Source: JBFGCM01 sp041581135 (GTDB lineage: Bacteria; Actinomycetota; Acidimicrobiia; Spongiisociales; UBA5794). From it: a DNA stretch of 49,756 nt. A program made the translations under genes and the position numbers. The stretch covers positions 1-49,756 of the forward strand of contig JBFGCM010000016.1 in the NCBI GenBank assembly GCA_041581135.1, given 5' to 3'. Below are positions 16,602 through 24,036 of the stretch, one piece after another. Position 1 is the first letter of the stretch, and each line of letters opens with the position of its first letter. The notes beneath the pieces were generated by a model. The model saw nothing but the letters and a program-made list of their open reading frames with translations, made no database searches and was not told where the DNA came from.

Positions 16602-16634
16602 GCGGCATCCCGGAACGCCCACCCGGGATGCCGC
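16602..16634 (+). terminator. 12-bp perfect hairpin inside the PTS operon (IIC-IIB gap)
   Basis: GCGGCATCCCGG at 16602-16613 pairs exactly with CCGGGATGCCGC at 16623-16634 across a 9-nt loop. An outer ACC/GGT can extend the helix. There is no U-tract. It lies about 30 nt after the IIC stop and 53 nt before the IIB start, so it may stabilise or partly end the upstream mRNA rather than close the operon. Confidence 0.55.
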
Positions 16635-16687
16635 CGGTCCTACGGCAGATTGGTAGACACTCTCAACCGCGTGCGAAAGGGAAGCTG

Positions 16688-17017
16688 ATGACCGATCGAG
16701 TAGTGAAACAAGCCGATGACGTGAAGATCATCGTGTTCGCCTGCGAGGCCGGTATGGGAAGCAGCCTCATGGGGGCCAACCAGCTGAAGAAGATGGTCAA
16801 GAAGGCAAAGCTCGACATTCAGGTGGTGCACTCACCGGTACAGCAGATTCCCGAGAGTGCCGACGTGATCCTGACCCACAAGGGCATGGCCGAGCAAGCC
16901 AGGGCGAAGGCGCCCACTGCGGCGATCGTCCCGTTCACCATGTTCTTCAACGACCCGGCCGTCAAGGCCGTTGTGGACACCCTGAAGGCCGGCCAACCGA
17001 TCGAATCGGCGCTCTGA
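16688..17017 (+). CDS. PTS mannitol-type IIB phosphocarrier
   Basis: 109 residues, a soluble IIB of the mannitol family. The phosphocysteine is Cys19 in IIVFACEAGMGSSLMG, and the following LKKMVKKAKLDIQVVHSPVQQIP and DVILTHKGMAEQA match IIB-Mtl. It takes phosphate from IIA-His and gives it to mannitol bound to IIC. The ATG at 16688 is preceded by GAAAGGGAAG; the frame is open 20 codons upstream through the hairpin but without support. Its stop overlaps the IIA start (TGATG). Confidence 0.93.
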   Translation: MTDRVVKQADDVKIIVFACEAGMGSSLMGANQLKKMVKKAKLDIQVVHSPVQQIPESADVILTHKGMAEQARAKAPTAAIVPFTMFFNDPAVKAVVDTLKAGQPIESAL

Positions 17018-17469
17018 TGTCGGTCAGGGGGACATCCGACGAGATCCTCGCCAGGGACTCGGTATACGTCGGCAAGCAGGCTGACTCTCAGGACGAGGCC
17101 ATCGAGTTCGTGGGCGGCGCACTGGTCGACCTCGGGCTCGTCGACGCACCATACGTCGACGCCATGAAGAAGCGGGAGGAGTCGTTCTCCACCTACCTCG
17201 GCAACGGCGTAGCGCTTCCCCATGGCACCTTCGATGCCAAGAGCTCCGTGCACGGCACCGGCATCGTCATCGCCCAATACCCGGACGGTGTGCCGTGGGG
17301 TGACGAGACGGCTCGCCTCGTCATCGGACTGGCGGCCACGGGCGAGGACCACGTCAACGTGCTCGCCCAGCTCGCCGAGGTCCTCATGGATGAGGAGCTC
17401 TGTGAGCAGCTGTGGGTGACGGACGACGCCGACCTGATCTACCGGTCGCTGCAGGCCGAGGTGCAGTGA
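17017..17469 (+). CDS. PTS mannitol/fructose-type IIA phosphocarrier
   Basis: 150 residues. The phosphohistidine is His69 in YLGNGVALPHGTFDAKSSV, the IIA-Mtl/Fru signature. GTGIVIAQYPDGVPWGDETARLVIGLAA and the following EDHVNVLAQLAEVLMDEEL also match the PTS_EIIA_2 fold. It accepts phosphate from HPr and passes it to IIB. Start and stop overlap the neighbouring genes (TGATG in, GTGA out), so this component is translated in step with IIB and MtlD-HPr. Confidence 0.94.
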   Translation: MSVRGTSDEILARDSVYVGKQADSQDEAIEFVGGALVDLGLVDAPYVDAMKKREESFSTYLGNGVALPHGTFDAKSSVHGTGIVIAQYPDGVPWGDETARLVIGLAATGEDHVNVLAQLAEVLMDEELCEQLWVTDDADLIYRSLQAEVQ

Positions 17470-18866
17470 AGGCAACCATTTTCGGCGCCGGCAACATCGG
17501 CCGGGGCTTGGTCGGATACGTGCTCGAAAGAGCCGGCTACGACCTGCACTTCGTCGACGTCAATGAGCACTTGGTTGCCGCCCTCGTCGAAGCCGGGTCG
17601 TACCGAGTGACGACGGACGCGGGCGAAAGCCACACGGTGCAGGTGGCCGGGGCGGTGTCGGCGCGCGACGACGACGCGGTCGTGGCTGCCGTCGCCGGCA
17701 GCGACGTGATCGCCACGGCGGTGGGAGCAGCCATCCTGCCCATCGTCGCCGAGCCGATCGCCAACGGTCTCCTCGCCTCCACAGTGAGCGACGTCAACGT
17801 CATCGCATGCGAGAACATGCACCCGAACTCCGAGGTGCTGGGCGAGCGTGTCGCCGACAAGGGCGGCGCCGAGGCGGGAGACCGCGCCGGCTTCCCCGAC
17901 GTCGTTGTCGACCGGATCATCCCGGGGGATCCGCCGGCCGGTGAGGACATCGACCTCGACCTCGAAGTGGAGACCCACTTCGAGTTCCTCGTCGAGTCGG
18001 GCCCGTGGCGGGGACCGCGGCCGAACACCGCCGACCTCACCTTCGTCGACGATCTGGATCCGTTCCGCAAGCGCAAGCTGTGGTTGGTCAACGGGCTCCA
18101 CGCCGCCGCAGCGTGGTTGGGGCTGCAGTCCGGCCATGAGTACATCGACCAAGCCGTGGCGGACCCGGCAATCAGCTCCAAGCTGGAAGAGATGGCATCC
18201 ACGATGGTGGCCGTGCTGGCGGCGCAGCATCCCTTCATGGACAAGGACGACCTCGCCAACTACGCCCGGGTGAGCCTCTCCCGGTTCGGCAATGGGGCCA
18301 TGCCCGACCCCTGCGCCCGCGTGGCACGGAATCCGCTGGTGAAGCTCGGCCCGGACGAGCGCATCCTGGCGTCAGCCCTCGCCGCCGATGACTTGGGTCT
18401 CGACGTGTTGGGCCACGCTGCCGCCATCTGTGCCGCGCTTCGCCTCGATGGTGACACCACCGAAGGCGCCGCAGACCTGGCGTCGGCCGTCGCCGCCGAC
18501 GGCTGGTCTTCTCTCCTCGCAGGATTCGGCGTCACAGCCGACAGCAAGTTGATGAACACGATCAGGGAGTGCATCGAAATGGAGGAAACCCAAACAGCAG
18601 CCGTCTCGGTCGAGGTGGCGATCAAGAACCCGTCCGGGCTCCATGCCCGCCCCGCGGCCATGGTGGTCGAGAAGGCCAAGACGCTCGACGCCGATATTTC
18701 CATCCAGAAGGGTGAGAAGAAGGCGAACGCCAAGAGCATCATGAGCGTGCTGACACTCGGGGCGAGCCATGGGGACGTCATCCACATCACGGCCGATGGT
18801 CCCGATGCCCAGACAGCTGTCGACTTCATCACCGATCTCATGAACCAAACAGAGGAGGAGAGCTGA
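17466..18866 (+). CDS. mtlD: Mannitol-1-phosphate 5-dehydrogenase fused to HPr (MtlD-HPr)
   Basis: 466 residues in one open frame. Residues 1 to about 365 are MtlD, which oxidises mannitol-1-phosphate to fructose-6-phosphate with NAD+: ATIFGAGNIGRGLVGYVLER is the Rossmann motif, FRKRKLWLVNGLHAAAAWLG the catalytic Lys/Asn/His segment. From about 372 follows a full HPr: KNPSGLHARPAAMVVEKAK with the phospho-His (residue 393) and KKANAKSIMSVLTLGA with the Ser46 equivalent 31 residues later. The GTG at 17466 overlaps the IIA stop. At the junction an in-frame ATG (18579) has AGGGAG 9 nt upstream, so free HPr (95 residues) could also be made. An out-of-frame TGATG at 18550-18554 resembles the other gene junctions of this operon, hinting at a past or technical 1-nt indel. 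Confidence 0.9.
   Translation: MKATIFGAGNIGRGLVGYVLERAGYDLHFVDVNEHLVAALVEAGSYRVTTDAGESHTVQVAGAVSARDDDAVVAAVAGSDVIATAVGAAILPIVAEPIANGLLASTVSDVNVIACENMHPNSEVLGERVADKGGAEAGDRAGFPDVVVDRIIPGDPPAGEDIDLDLEVETHFEFLVESGPWRGPRPNTADLTFVDDLDPFRKRKLWLVNGLHAAAAWLGLQSGHEYIDQAVADPAISSKLEEMASTMVAVLAAQHPFMDKDDLANYARVSLSRFGNGAMPDPCARVARNPLVKLGPDERILASALAADDLGLDVLGHAAAICAALRLDGDTTEGAADLASAVAADGWSSLLAGFGVTADSKLMNTIRECIEMEETQTAAVSVEVAIKNPSGLHARPAAMVVEKAKTLDADISIQKGEKKANAKSIMSVLTLGASHGDVIHITADGPDAQTAVDFITDLMNQTEEES
18564..18581 (+). promoter_or_regulatory. Internal ribosome binding site and start codon for free HPr inside mtlD-HPr
   Basis: AGGGAG at 18564-18569 precedes the in-frame ATG at 18579 by 9 nt. The ATG codes MEETQTAAVSVEVAIKNP, the normal N-terminus of an HPr. 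Translation from here would give the soluble phosphocarrier besides the fusion. Confidence 0.5.
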
Positions 18867-19168
18867 TGGCCCGTCTCGACCAGCAATCCCTTGCGGATGC
18901 GATCAGCGCCGCCGTGTCGGCACAGCCGGACCCGTCCGGCCAAGCCGATCTCGTCTACGACAAGGGCTCCATCGTCGTCGCTGCCGACGCCAACGATTTC
19001 AAGAATGCCTTCAAACGCCTGAAGAAGGTCGATGGGTACCGCTGGATCGCGATCAACCGGGAGGACCTGTTCGGCGCCAACACGCTGTCGATCGGCTCCA
19101 AAGCAGGCATCCTCGACGCGGAGGGCAAGGTGCTGAAGGCTGCGGACGTTCCCCGTAAGAAGATGTGA
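18866..19168 (+). CDS. Unrecognised 100-aa protein, last gene of the mannitol PTS operon
   Basis: 100 residues, soluble, rich in Ala, Asp and Lys. The ATG overlaps the MtlD-HPr stop (TGATG), so it is translated with the PTS genes. I do not recognise a family. Visible features are a central mixed segment GSIVVAADANDFKNAFKRLKK, then YRWIAINREDLFGANTLSIGSKAG, and a basic C-terminus (DVPRKKM). The alternation suggests a small alpha/beta fold; there is no cysteine and no conserved PTS phosphorylation motif. A role as an accessory or regulatory subunit of the mannitol system is inferred only from position. Confidence 0.7.
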   Translation: MARLDQQSLADAISAAVSAQPDPSGQADLVYDKGSIVVAADANDFKNAFKRLKKVDGYRWIAINREDLFGANTLSIGSKAGILDAEGKVLKAADVPRKKM

Positions 19169-19213
19169 GCTGACTTCGATCGGTCGCCTGCGCATCGGCC
19201 CGGGGTGACTCTT

Positions 19214-19219
19214 TAGCCT
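19214..19219 (+). promoter_or_regulatory. Candidate -10 box (TAGCCT), leaderless, for the PH-like membrane gene
   Basis: TAGCCT ends 8 nt before the ATG at 19228. There is no Shine-Dalgarno sequence in the gap other than GGAG, which is also at a plausible distance, so both leaderless and leadered starts are possible. Confidence 0.4.
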
Positions 19220-19227
19220 GGAGCCGC

Positions 19228-19677
19228 ATGCGCAAGGCCATCCTGTTTCGCAGCATCAACCGCGCCCTCGACAGCGACGAGCGGGTGATCGAGGCCGTCT
19301 ACATGTGGGCCCGCCATCGGTGGATGGTGCCGTATGCCATCGTGGCCTTCGTCGCCCTGTTCATCGTGGCCGACCTGGTCGGCTTCGCCGAGGTGTCGGC
19401 ACAAGTGGCGCTCGGAATCGCCGGGGCGGCCGTCGCCGTGGCCGCCACCACCGAGTACCGCATCGTGGCGTGGACCGAACGGGGGTTCTACCTGTTGAAG
19501 GCCAGCCGGATCCGCCGCTTCGCCACGGGCCTCATCGATCGGCTGCCCGACGACACGGAGATGACCCCGGTCGAGAGCAACGTCATCGCCACCGACTGGG
19601 AGATCGGGCAACGCCGGTACACGCTCACCAAGAGCAACGAGCAGGCGATGCAGCGCATCGCCTCACAGGCCGGCTGA
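19228..19677 (+). CDS. Membrane-anchored PH-like domain protein, unknown function
   Basis: 149 residues. Two adjacent hydrophobic segments (WMVPYAIVAFVALFIVADLV and VALGIAGAAVAVAATTEY) are followed by strands typical of bacterial PH domains (YRIVAWTERGFYLLKASRIR, then PVESNVIATDWEIGQRRYTLT). The layout resembles actinobacterial bPH_2-like proteins. Its 3' end overlaps the convergent protease gene by 15 bp. No functional clue from neighbours. Confidence 0.7.
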   Translation: MRKAILFRSINRALDSDERVIEAVYMWARHRWMVPYAIVAFVALFIVADLVGFAEVSAQVALGIAGAAVAVAATTEYRIVAWTERGFYLLKASRIRRFATGLIDRLPDDTEMTPVESNVIATDWEIGQRRYTLTKSNEQAMQRIASQAG

Positions 19678-20358
19678 CTCCCGCAGGAACGACGTGGCCG
19701 GATCGCACTCGAAAAGCGAGCGGGAGGCCGCCATCACGGATTGGATCTCCTCGGCCGCCGTCGCCCATGCGAACGCCCCGGCGGGATCGACACCGAAGAC
19801 CATCCCGGCCAGCCGTCCGTCGGCGTCGTAGACGCCGGCCCCACTGTCGCCGTCGGCGGCCTCCACCTGCAGCTGATAGCCGAGACGCGGGTAGCGGTCG
19901 GTGCCCAACGCCTCTTCGATGGTGAGCCTCACCCACTCCGCCACGCGAGCCTGTCGGGTGCCGGACGTGAGCCCGCCGACCATGGTGGCCTCATCGCCGA
20001 GCGCGAGGACACCGAACTCGGCGGCCGGCAGCTCCCAACCGTCGACCGTCACGAGCGCCAGATCGTGGGGGCGATCCCACACCACAACGCTGCCCTGATA
20101 CTCCCGGCCATTGCGACGCACCGTGACCAGATCCGCCTGCGCCACGACGTGGGCGGCCGTCAGCACGAGGTCACCGCCCATGGCGACCCCTGAGCCGTGG
20201 CCGGCGGCGCCGTGCCCACACCCGGTGGTGATGAGCACGACGGCTCGGTCCTGCGGTCCCAGTGGCAGGCGACTGCGACCGGCCACCATGGCAGCCCCCG
20301 CGAGGGCCATGACGATTACCAGCGCGACGACCCAGTGGGCTATGGCGCTACTCCGCAT
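19663..20358 (-). CDS. Trypsin-like (S1) serine protease with N-terminal membrane anchor
   Basis: 231 residues. An N-terminal signal/anchor (HWVVALVIVMALAGAAMVAG) precedes a chymotrypsin fold with the full triad: His70 in LVLTAAHVV, Asp99 in RPHDLALVTV, Ser172 in AADGDSGAGVYDADG. Only about 200 residues follow the anchor and no PDZ domain is present, unlike DegP/HtrA. The likely site of action is the outer face of the membrane. Convergent with the PH-like gene and divergent from the TRAP operon. Confidence 0.87.
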   Translation of the reverse strand: MRSSAIAHWVVALVIVMALAGAAMVAGRSRLPLGPQDRAVVLITTGCGHGAAGHGSGVAMGGDLVLTAAHVVAQADLVTVRRNGREYQGSVVVWDRPHDLALVTVDGWELPAAEFGVLALGDEATMVGGLTSGTRQARVAEWVRLTIEEALGTDRYPRLGYQLQVEAADGDSGAGVYDADGRLAGMVFGVDPAGAFAWATAAEEIQSVMAASRSLFECDPATSFLRESAGL

Positions 20359-20413
20359 CAGGCCATTGTGCCGACTCGACGACCAAGACCCGGCGCCGTA
20401 CGACGAAAGTTTC

Positions 20414-20419
20414 TAGGGT
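20414..20419 (+). promoter_or_regulatory. Candidate -10 box (TAGGGT) of the TRAP transporter operon
   Basis: TAGGGT lies between the divergent protease start and the DctQ frame. If it is used, transcription begins near 20426, which rules out the GTG at 20418 as translation start and favours the ATG at 20451 or a TTG at 20520. Confidence 0.35.
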
Positions 20420-20450
20420 GCAGTGGGTCTGCGGCGTCGGTACGCGACAC

Positions 20451-21227
20451 ATGCGGATCGTCGGCGTCGACACGGTCCACTCGACAGGGCGGATCGGCCG
20501 TGCGGACGCGGAGGCACGTTTGGCCGACACGAGAGGTGAGGAACCGGAGGCCGTCCTCGAGGAGCTCCTGGCCGTCGAGGAAGAGCACGTCGGCCGCCTG
20601 GGCGACGCCACCGGCGGTCTCCGGGTGCTGCAGGCGATCCGGGTCGGAGTCGAGGCCGTCACCAGCGCCACCGGCTGGCTCTCCTGGCTCTTCGCATGGG
20701 TCGTGTTCGCGCTGGGCCTCTTCAACGTCATCACCCGCTACGTGGCCCGCTTCATCGAGCGGGACATCATCATCGCCCAGGTGTTCGACCTGCAATGGAT
20801 GGTGTTCGGGGCGCTGTTCCTGCTGGCGCTGAACTACGGCGTCCGGGAAGGCGTGAACCCGCGGATCGACTTCTGGTGGGCCGACTTCCCCCCGAAACGC
20901 AAGGCGAGGATCGACTTGGCGATCCACGCCGTCCTGTTCTTCCCGTTCTGCTGGCTGGCCGTGAGGATCTTGTGGCCGTGGACGATGACGGCCTTGGGCC
21001 GCAACTTCGACGGCTCATGGGACACCTGGAAGGTCTGGGAGATCTGGGAGCAGTCCGGTGACGCCGGCGGGCTGCCCCGGGGTCCGATCAAGCTGATCAT
21101 GTTGATCGGCTTCTTCCTGCTCGCCTCTCAGATCGTCGGCGAGATGATCAAGAACGTCTTCGTGCTCCTCGGCCGCGAAGACCTGGCGAACCTGGCGGAG
21201 CAGGAAGCTCCGCTGCGGGTGGAGTAG
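20451..21227 (+). CDS. dctQ: TRAP transporter small permease (DctQ family)
   Basis: About 258 residues from the ATG at 20451. Four hydrophobic segments (WLSWLFAWVVFALGLFNVITR, FDLQWMVFGALFLLALNYGV, AVLFFPFCWLAVRILWPW and LIMLIGFFLLASQIVGEM) and the FNVITRYVAR and REGVNPRIDFWW motifs mark a DctQ subunit of the large mannitol/chloroaromatic-type TRAP group. There is an unusual acidic N-terminal extension of 60-70 residues before the first helix. The frame runs up to a GTG at 20418. A TTG at 20520 has GGAGG 5 nt upstream and would remove much of the extension, so the true start is open. DctM follows after 5 nt. Confidence 0.85.
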   Translation: MRIVGVDTVHSTGRIGRADAEARLADTRGEEPEAVLEELLAVEEEHVGRLGDATGGLRVLQAIRVGVEAVTSATGWLSWLFAWVVFALGLFNVITRYVARFIERDIIIAQVFDLQWMVFGALFLLALNYGVREGVNPRIDFWWADFPPKRKARIDLAIHAVLFFPFCWLAVRILWPWTMTALGRNFDGSWDTWKVWEIWEQSGDAGGLPRGPIKLIMLIGFFLLASQIVGEMIKNVFVLLGREDLANLAEQEAPLRVE

Positions 21228-21232
21228 AGGTT

Positions 21233-22639
21233 ATGGACCTAGGAGTGTTCCTCGCCCTCTTCATGTTCGTGATCTTCGTCGGCATGATCCTGATCGGGTA
21301 CAACGTGGCGTTCTCGTTCGCCGCCACCGCACTGCTGTTCTCGTTCGTCGGCGACCTCACGAACACCTTCAACCCGGCGTCCCTGGCCAACTTGCCGCCC
21401 CGTTGGTTCGGGGCCGTCAGCGACCCGACACTGCTGGCGGTGCCGTTCTTCGTGCTGATGGGGGCGATCCTGGAACGGTCCGGGCTGGCCGAGCGGCTGC
21501 TGGATGCCATCGGCATGTTGCTGGGACCGCTTCGCGGCGGCGTCGCCGCAGCGGTCATCTTGGTGGGCACCCTGCTGGCAGCCGCCACCGGCGTGGTCGC
21601 CGCCACCGTCATCGTGATGGGCTTGCTCTCGCTGCCGACGATGGTACGGCTGGGGTACGACCACAAGCTGGCAACCGGCGCCATCACCGCTTCGGGGACC
21701 CTGGCGCAGTTGCTGCCACCCAGCCTGGTGCTGATCCTCCTGGCCCAACAGATCGGCGTCGGAATCCTGGGTCTGTTCGCCGGCGCGCTGATCCCGGGAC
21801 TGATCCTCAGCGGCATGTACATCGCCTACGCCCTCGGCATCTCGTACCTCAAACCGGGCGTCGGCCCCGCCATGCCGCCGGAGGAACGCACGATGACAGG
21901 CAAGCTGCTGGCCCTCGAGGTGCTGTTCTCCGTGGTGCCGGTGCTGCTGCTGATCGTGAGCGTGCTGGTGTCGATCTTCGCCGGCATCGCCACCCCCAGC
22001 GAGTCGGGTGCGGTGGGCGTCGCCGGCGCGCTGATCCTGGCGGCGCTCAGCTACGTCTTCGACAGGTTCCTCGTCAGCCGCGGGGCCACCCATCTCGAGC
22101 CGAAGTGGCGCCTCACGCCCGCCACGTTGAAGGCGGCCGGCCGCTCCACCGCCAACATCTCGATCCTGGTGATGACCCTGCTGTTCGCCTCGTCGTTCTT
22201 CAGCCTGATGTTCTTCCAGCTCGGCGGCTCCGACCAGACCTCGGAGTGGCTCACGTCGATCGGCGGCGGCAAGACCGGCTTCGTGATCGTGGCGATGATC
22301 GCCGTGTTTCTGCTGGGCATCAATCTCGAGTTCCTCGAGATCACGTTCATCGTGGTGCCGATCTTCGTGCCGGCGATGGAGGCTCTGGGTTTCACATCGG
22401 TGGAGAGGATCTGGTTCACGGTGCTGATGGCGGTGAACCTGAACATGGCCTTCATCTCGCCGCCGGTGGGGTTCTCGCTGTTCTACCTCCAGAGCGTGGC
22501 GCCGCCCGAGGTGAAGACCGCAGATATCCACAAGGGGGCGATACCGTTCATGGTCTTACAGGGCGTGGCGCTCGTCGTGCTCGGGTTCTTCCCCGGCATC
22601 GTCGAGTTCTCGTTCAATTTCTTCAGCATCGGCGCATAG
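21233..22639 (+). CDS. dctM: TRAP transporter large permease (DctM family)
   Basis: 468 residues, about 12 membrane segments. Landmarks are PFFVLMGAILERSGLAERLLD, LPPSLVLILLAQQIGVGILG, PSESGAVGVAGALI and EITFIVVPIFVPAMEALG, all standard for DctM. It is the ion-coupled transport subunit that works with DctQ and the extracytoplasmic binding protein DctP. The start is 5 nt after the DctQ stop. Confidence 0.94.
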   Translation: MDLGVFLALFMFVIFVGMILIGYNVAFSFAATALLFSFVGDLTNTFNPASLANLPPRWFGAVSDPTLLAVPFFVLMGAILERSGLAERLLDAIGMLLGPLRGGVAAAVILVGTLLAAATGVVAATVIVMGLLSLPTMVRLGYDHKLATGAITASGTLAQLLPPSLVLILLAQQIGVGILGLFAGALIPGLILSGMYIAYALGISYLKPGVGPAMPPEERTMTGKLLALEVLFSVVPVLLLIVSVLVSIFAGIATPSESGAVGVAGALILAALSYVFDRFLVSRGATHLEPKWRLTPATLKAAGRSTANISILVMTLLFASSFFSLMFFQLGGSDQTSEWLTSIGGGKTGFVIVAMIAVFLLGINLEFLEITFIVVPIFVPAMEALGFTSVERIWFTVLMAVNLNMAFISPPVGFSLFYLQSVAPPEVKTADIHKGAIPFMVLQGVALVVLGFFPGIVEFSFNFFSIGA

Positions 22640-22661
22640 GAAGGCACACACAGGAGGGCAC

Positions 22662-23879
22662 ATGAGCACTGAGGAGCTCACAGAAAGCATCGAAGAACCG
22701 GGCAACGATCTGAGTAGAAGGAAGTTCCTGAGCAAGGCCGGGTATGGCGTGGCGGGGTTTGCCGCCTCGGCGTCCATCCTGGCGGCGTGCACCACCAGCG
22801 ACGACGGAGGCGCGGACACCACATCCGTGACGGCCGGCACCGGCACGGAGCCGCTCGACGTGGACTTGTCCCAGACCGACGCTCCCGAGATCGAGTGGGA
22901 CATGGCCACCAGTTGGCCGCTCGCCCTACCGACGCTGTTTGGCGGTGCGGAGATCTTCGCCAACGAGCTGTCCCGCCTCACGGGCGGCAAGTTCAAGATC
23001 ACGCCGCGTCCTTCGGGTGAGATCGTGGGCGGCCTCGAGGTGCTCACCACCGTCCGGGACGGTGGCGTCCAGTCGGGCCACACCGCCTCGTACTACTACG
23101 TCGGCACGTCGCCGGCGACGCAGTTCGGCACCGCAGTGCCGTTCGGCCTCACCGAGCGGCAGCAGAACGCGTGGCTCTATGAGGGAGGCGGGCTCGAGAT
23201 CCTCCAGGCGTACTACGCCGAGGAGTTCGGCGTCATCCAATTCCCCGCCGGTAACACCGGGGTGCAGATGGGTGGCTGGTTCAGCCGGGAGCTGAACACC
23301 GTCGGCGACCTCCAGGGCCTCAAGTGGCGCATCCCGGGGATCGCCGGCCGCGTGATCAACAAGCTGGGCGCGGAGCAGGTGACCATCGCCGGCGGCGACA
23401 TCCTGCCCTCGATCGAGACCGGCGCAATCGATGCCGCGGAGTTCGTCGGACCCACCGACGACCTCATCCTGGGCCTCGACCAGCTCGGGTCGGAGCTGTT
23501 CTACTACCACCCCGGGTGGTGGGAGCCGGGCTCGACGCTCGAGGTGGAGTTCCCGCTCAACTTGTGGAACGAACTGCCCGAGGAGTACCAGATCGCGGTC
23601 GATCTGGCCGCCAAGTCCGCCAACATCGGCATGATGGCGCGCTACGACGTGCTCAACTCCCAGGACCTGCCGAAGGTGCAGGAGTTCGCCACCATCGTGC
23701 CGTTCAACGACGAGCTGATGGCGGCGTTCAAGACCGCCACGGAGGAGGTGCTCGACGAGCTGGCCGCCGAAGACGCCACGTTCGGAGAGATCTTGGGGCC
23801 GTGGCGTGAGTTCCGCGACCAGATCCAAGCGTGGCACTCCTTGGCCGAAACGTCGATGCTGCGCGCCGCCGAGCTGTAG
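22662..23879 (+). CDS. dctP: TRAP transporter substrate-binding protein (DctP family), Tat lipoprotein
   Basis: 405 residues. The N-terminus has a twin-arginine motif (LSRRKFLSKAGYG) followed by a lipobox (SILAACTTS), so it is a Tat-exported lipoprotein, as expected for a monoderm. The mature start WDMATSWPLALPTLFGGAEI, the KWRIPGIAGRVINKLG segment with the carboxylate-binding Arg, and EFVGPTDDLILGLDQ place it in the DctP group of TakP-like proteins that bind 2-oxo acids or related organic acids. AGGAGG precedes the ATG at 22662. The ligand is not determinable; a sulfonate is possible given the taurine genes downstream, but this is inference. Confidence 0.92.
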   Translation: MSTEELTESIEEPGNDLSRRKFLSKAGYGVAGFAASASILAACTTSDDGGADTTSVTAGTGTEPLDVDLSQTDAPEIEWDMATSWPLALPTLFGGAEIFANELSRLTGGKFKITPRPSGEIVGGLEVLTTVRDGGVQSGHTASYYYVGTSPATQFGTAVPFGLTERQQNAWLYEGGGLEILQAYYAEEFGVIQFPAGNTGVQMGGWFSRELNTVGDLQGLKWRIPGIAGRVINKLGAEQVTIAGGDILPSIETGAIDAAEFVGPTDDLILGLDQLGSELFYYHPGWWEPGSTLEVEFPLNLWNELPEEYQIAVDLAAKSANIGMMARYDVLNSQDLPKVQEFATIVPFNDELMAAFKTATEEVLDELAAEDATFGEILGPWREFRDQIQAWHSLAETSMLRAAEL

Positions 23880-23895
23880 ACGGTCGGCTGTAAGA

Positions 23896-23928
23896 CACGG
23901 GGGCGGGGCGCACCAACCCGCCCCCGTG
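23896..23928 (+). terminator. Terminator after the TRAP operon (12-bp GC stem)
   Basis: CACGGGGGCGGG and its exact complement CCCGCCCCCGTG flank a 9-nt loop, 17 nt past the dctP stop. There is no U-tract, the common form in high-GC actinobacteria. Confidence 0.7.
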
Positions 23929-23980
23929 GCGCGCCATATCCACCGCGGGCCGACACCGCCTCCCCTCCTCGGCGCGCGAA

Positions 23981-24015
23981 AGGCCGGAACCCCGACTCCG
24001 TTGGGGTTCCGGCCT
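23981..24015. terminator. Second, 13-bp hairpin terminator between convergent dctP and the subtilase gene
   Basis: AGGCCGGAACCCC pairs exactly with GGGGTTCCGGCCT around a 9-nt loop. It lies 21 nt past the subtilase stop (minus strand) and 100 nt past dctP, and probably serves both directions. Confidence 0.75.
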
Positions 24016-24036
24016 CTGCGTCTTCGCCGGGCCGGG

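Noticed and set aside
17466..18866. Two fully separate genes mtlD and ptsH instead of a fusion
   Set aside because: No stop codon separates them in the given sequence. I kept the fusion as the reading but recorded the TGATG relic and the internal start as caveats.
20418..20450. GTG at 20418 as start of dctQ
   Set aside because: It overlaps the predicted -10 box and lacks a Shine-Dalgarno sequence; the ATG at 20451 was preferred, although a TTG at 20520 with GGAGG also fits.
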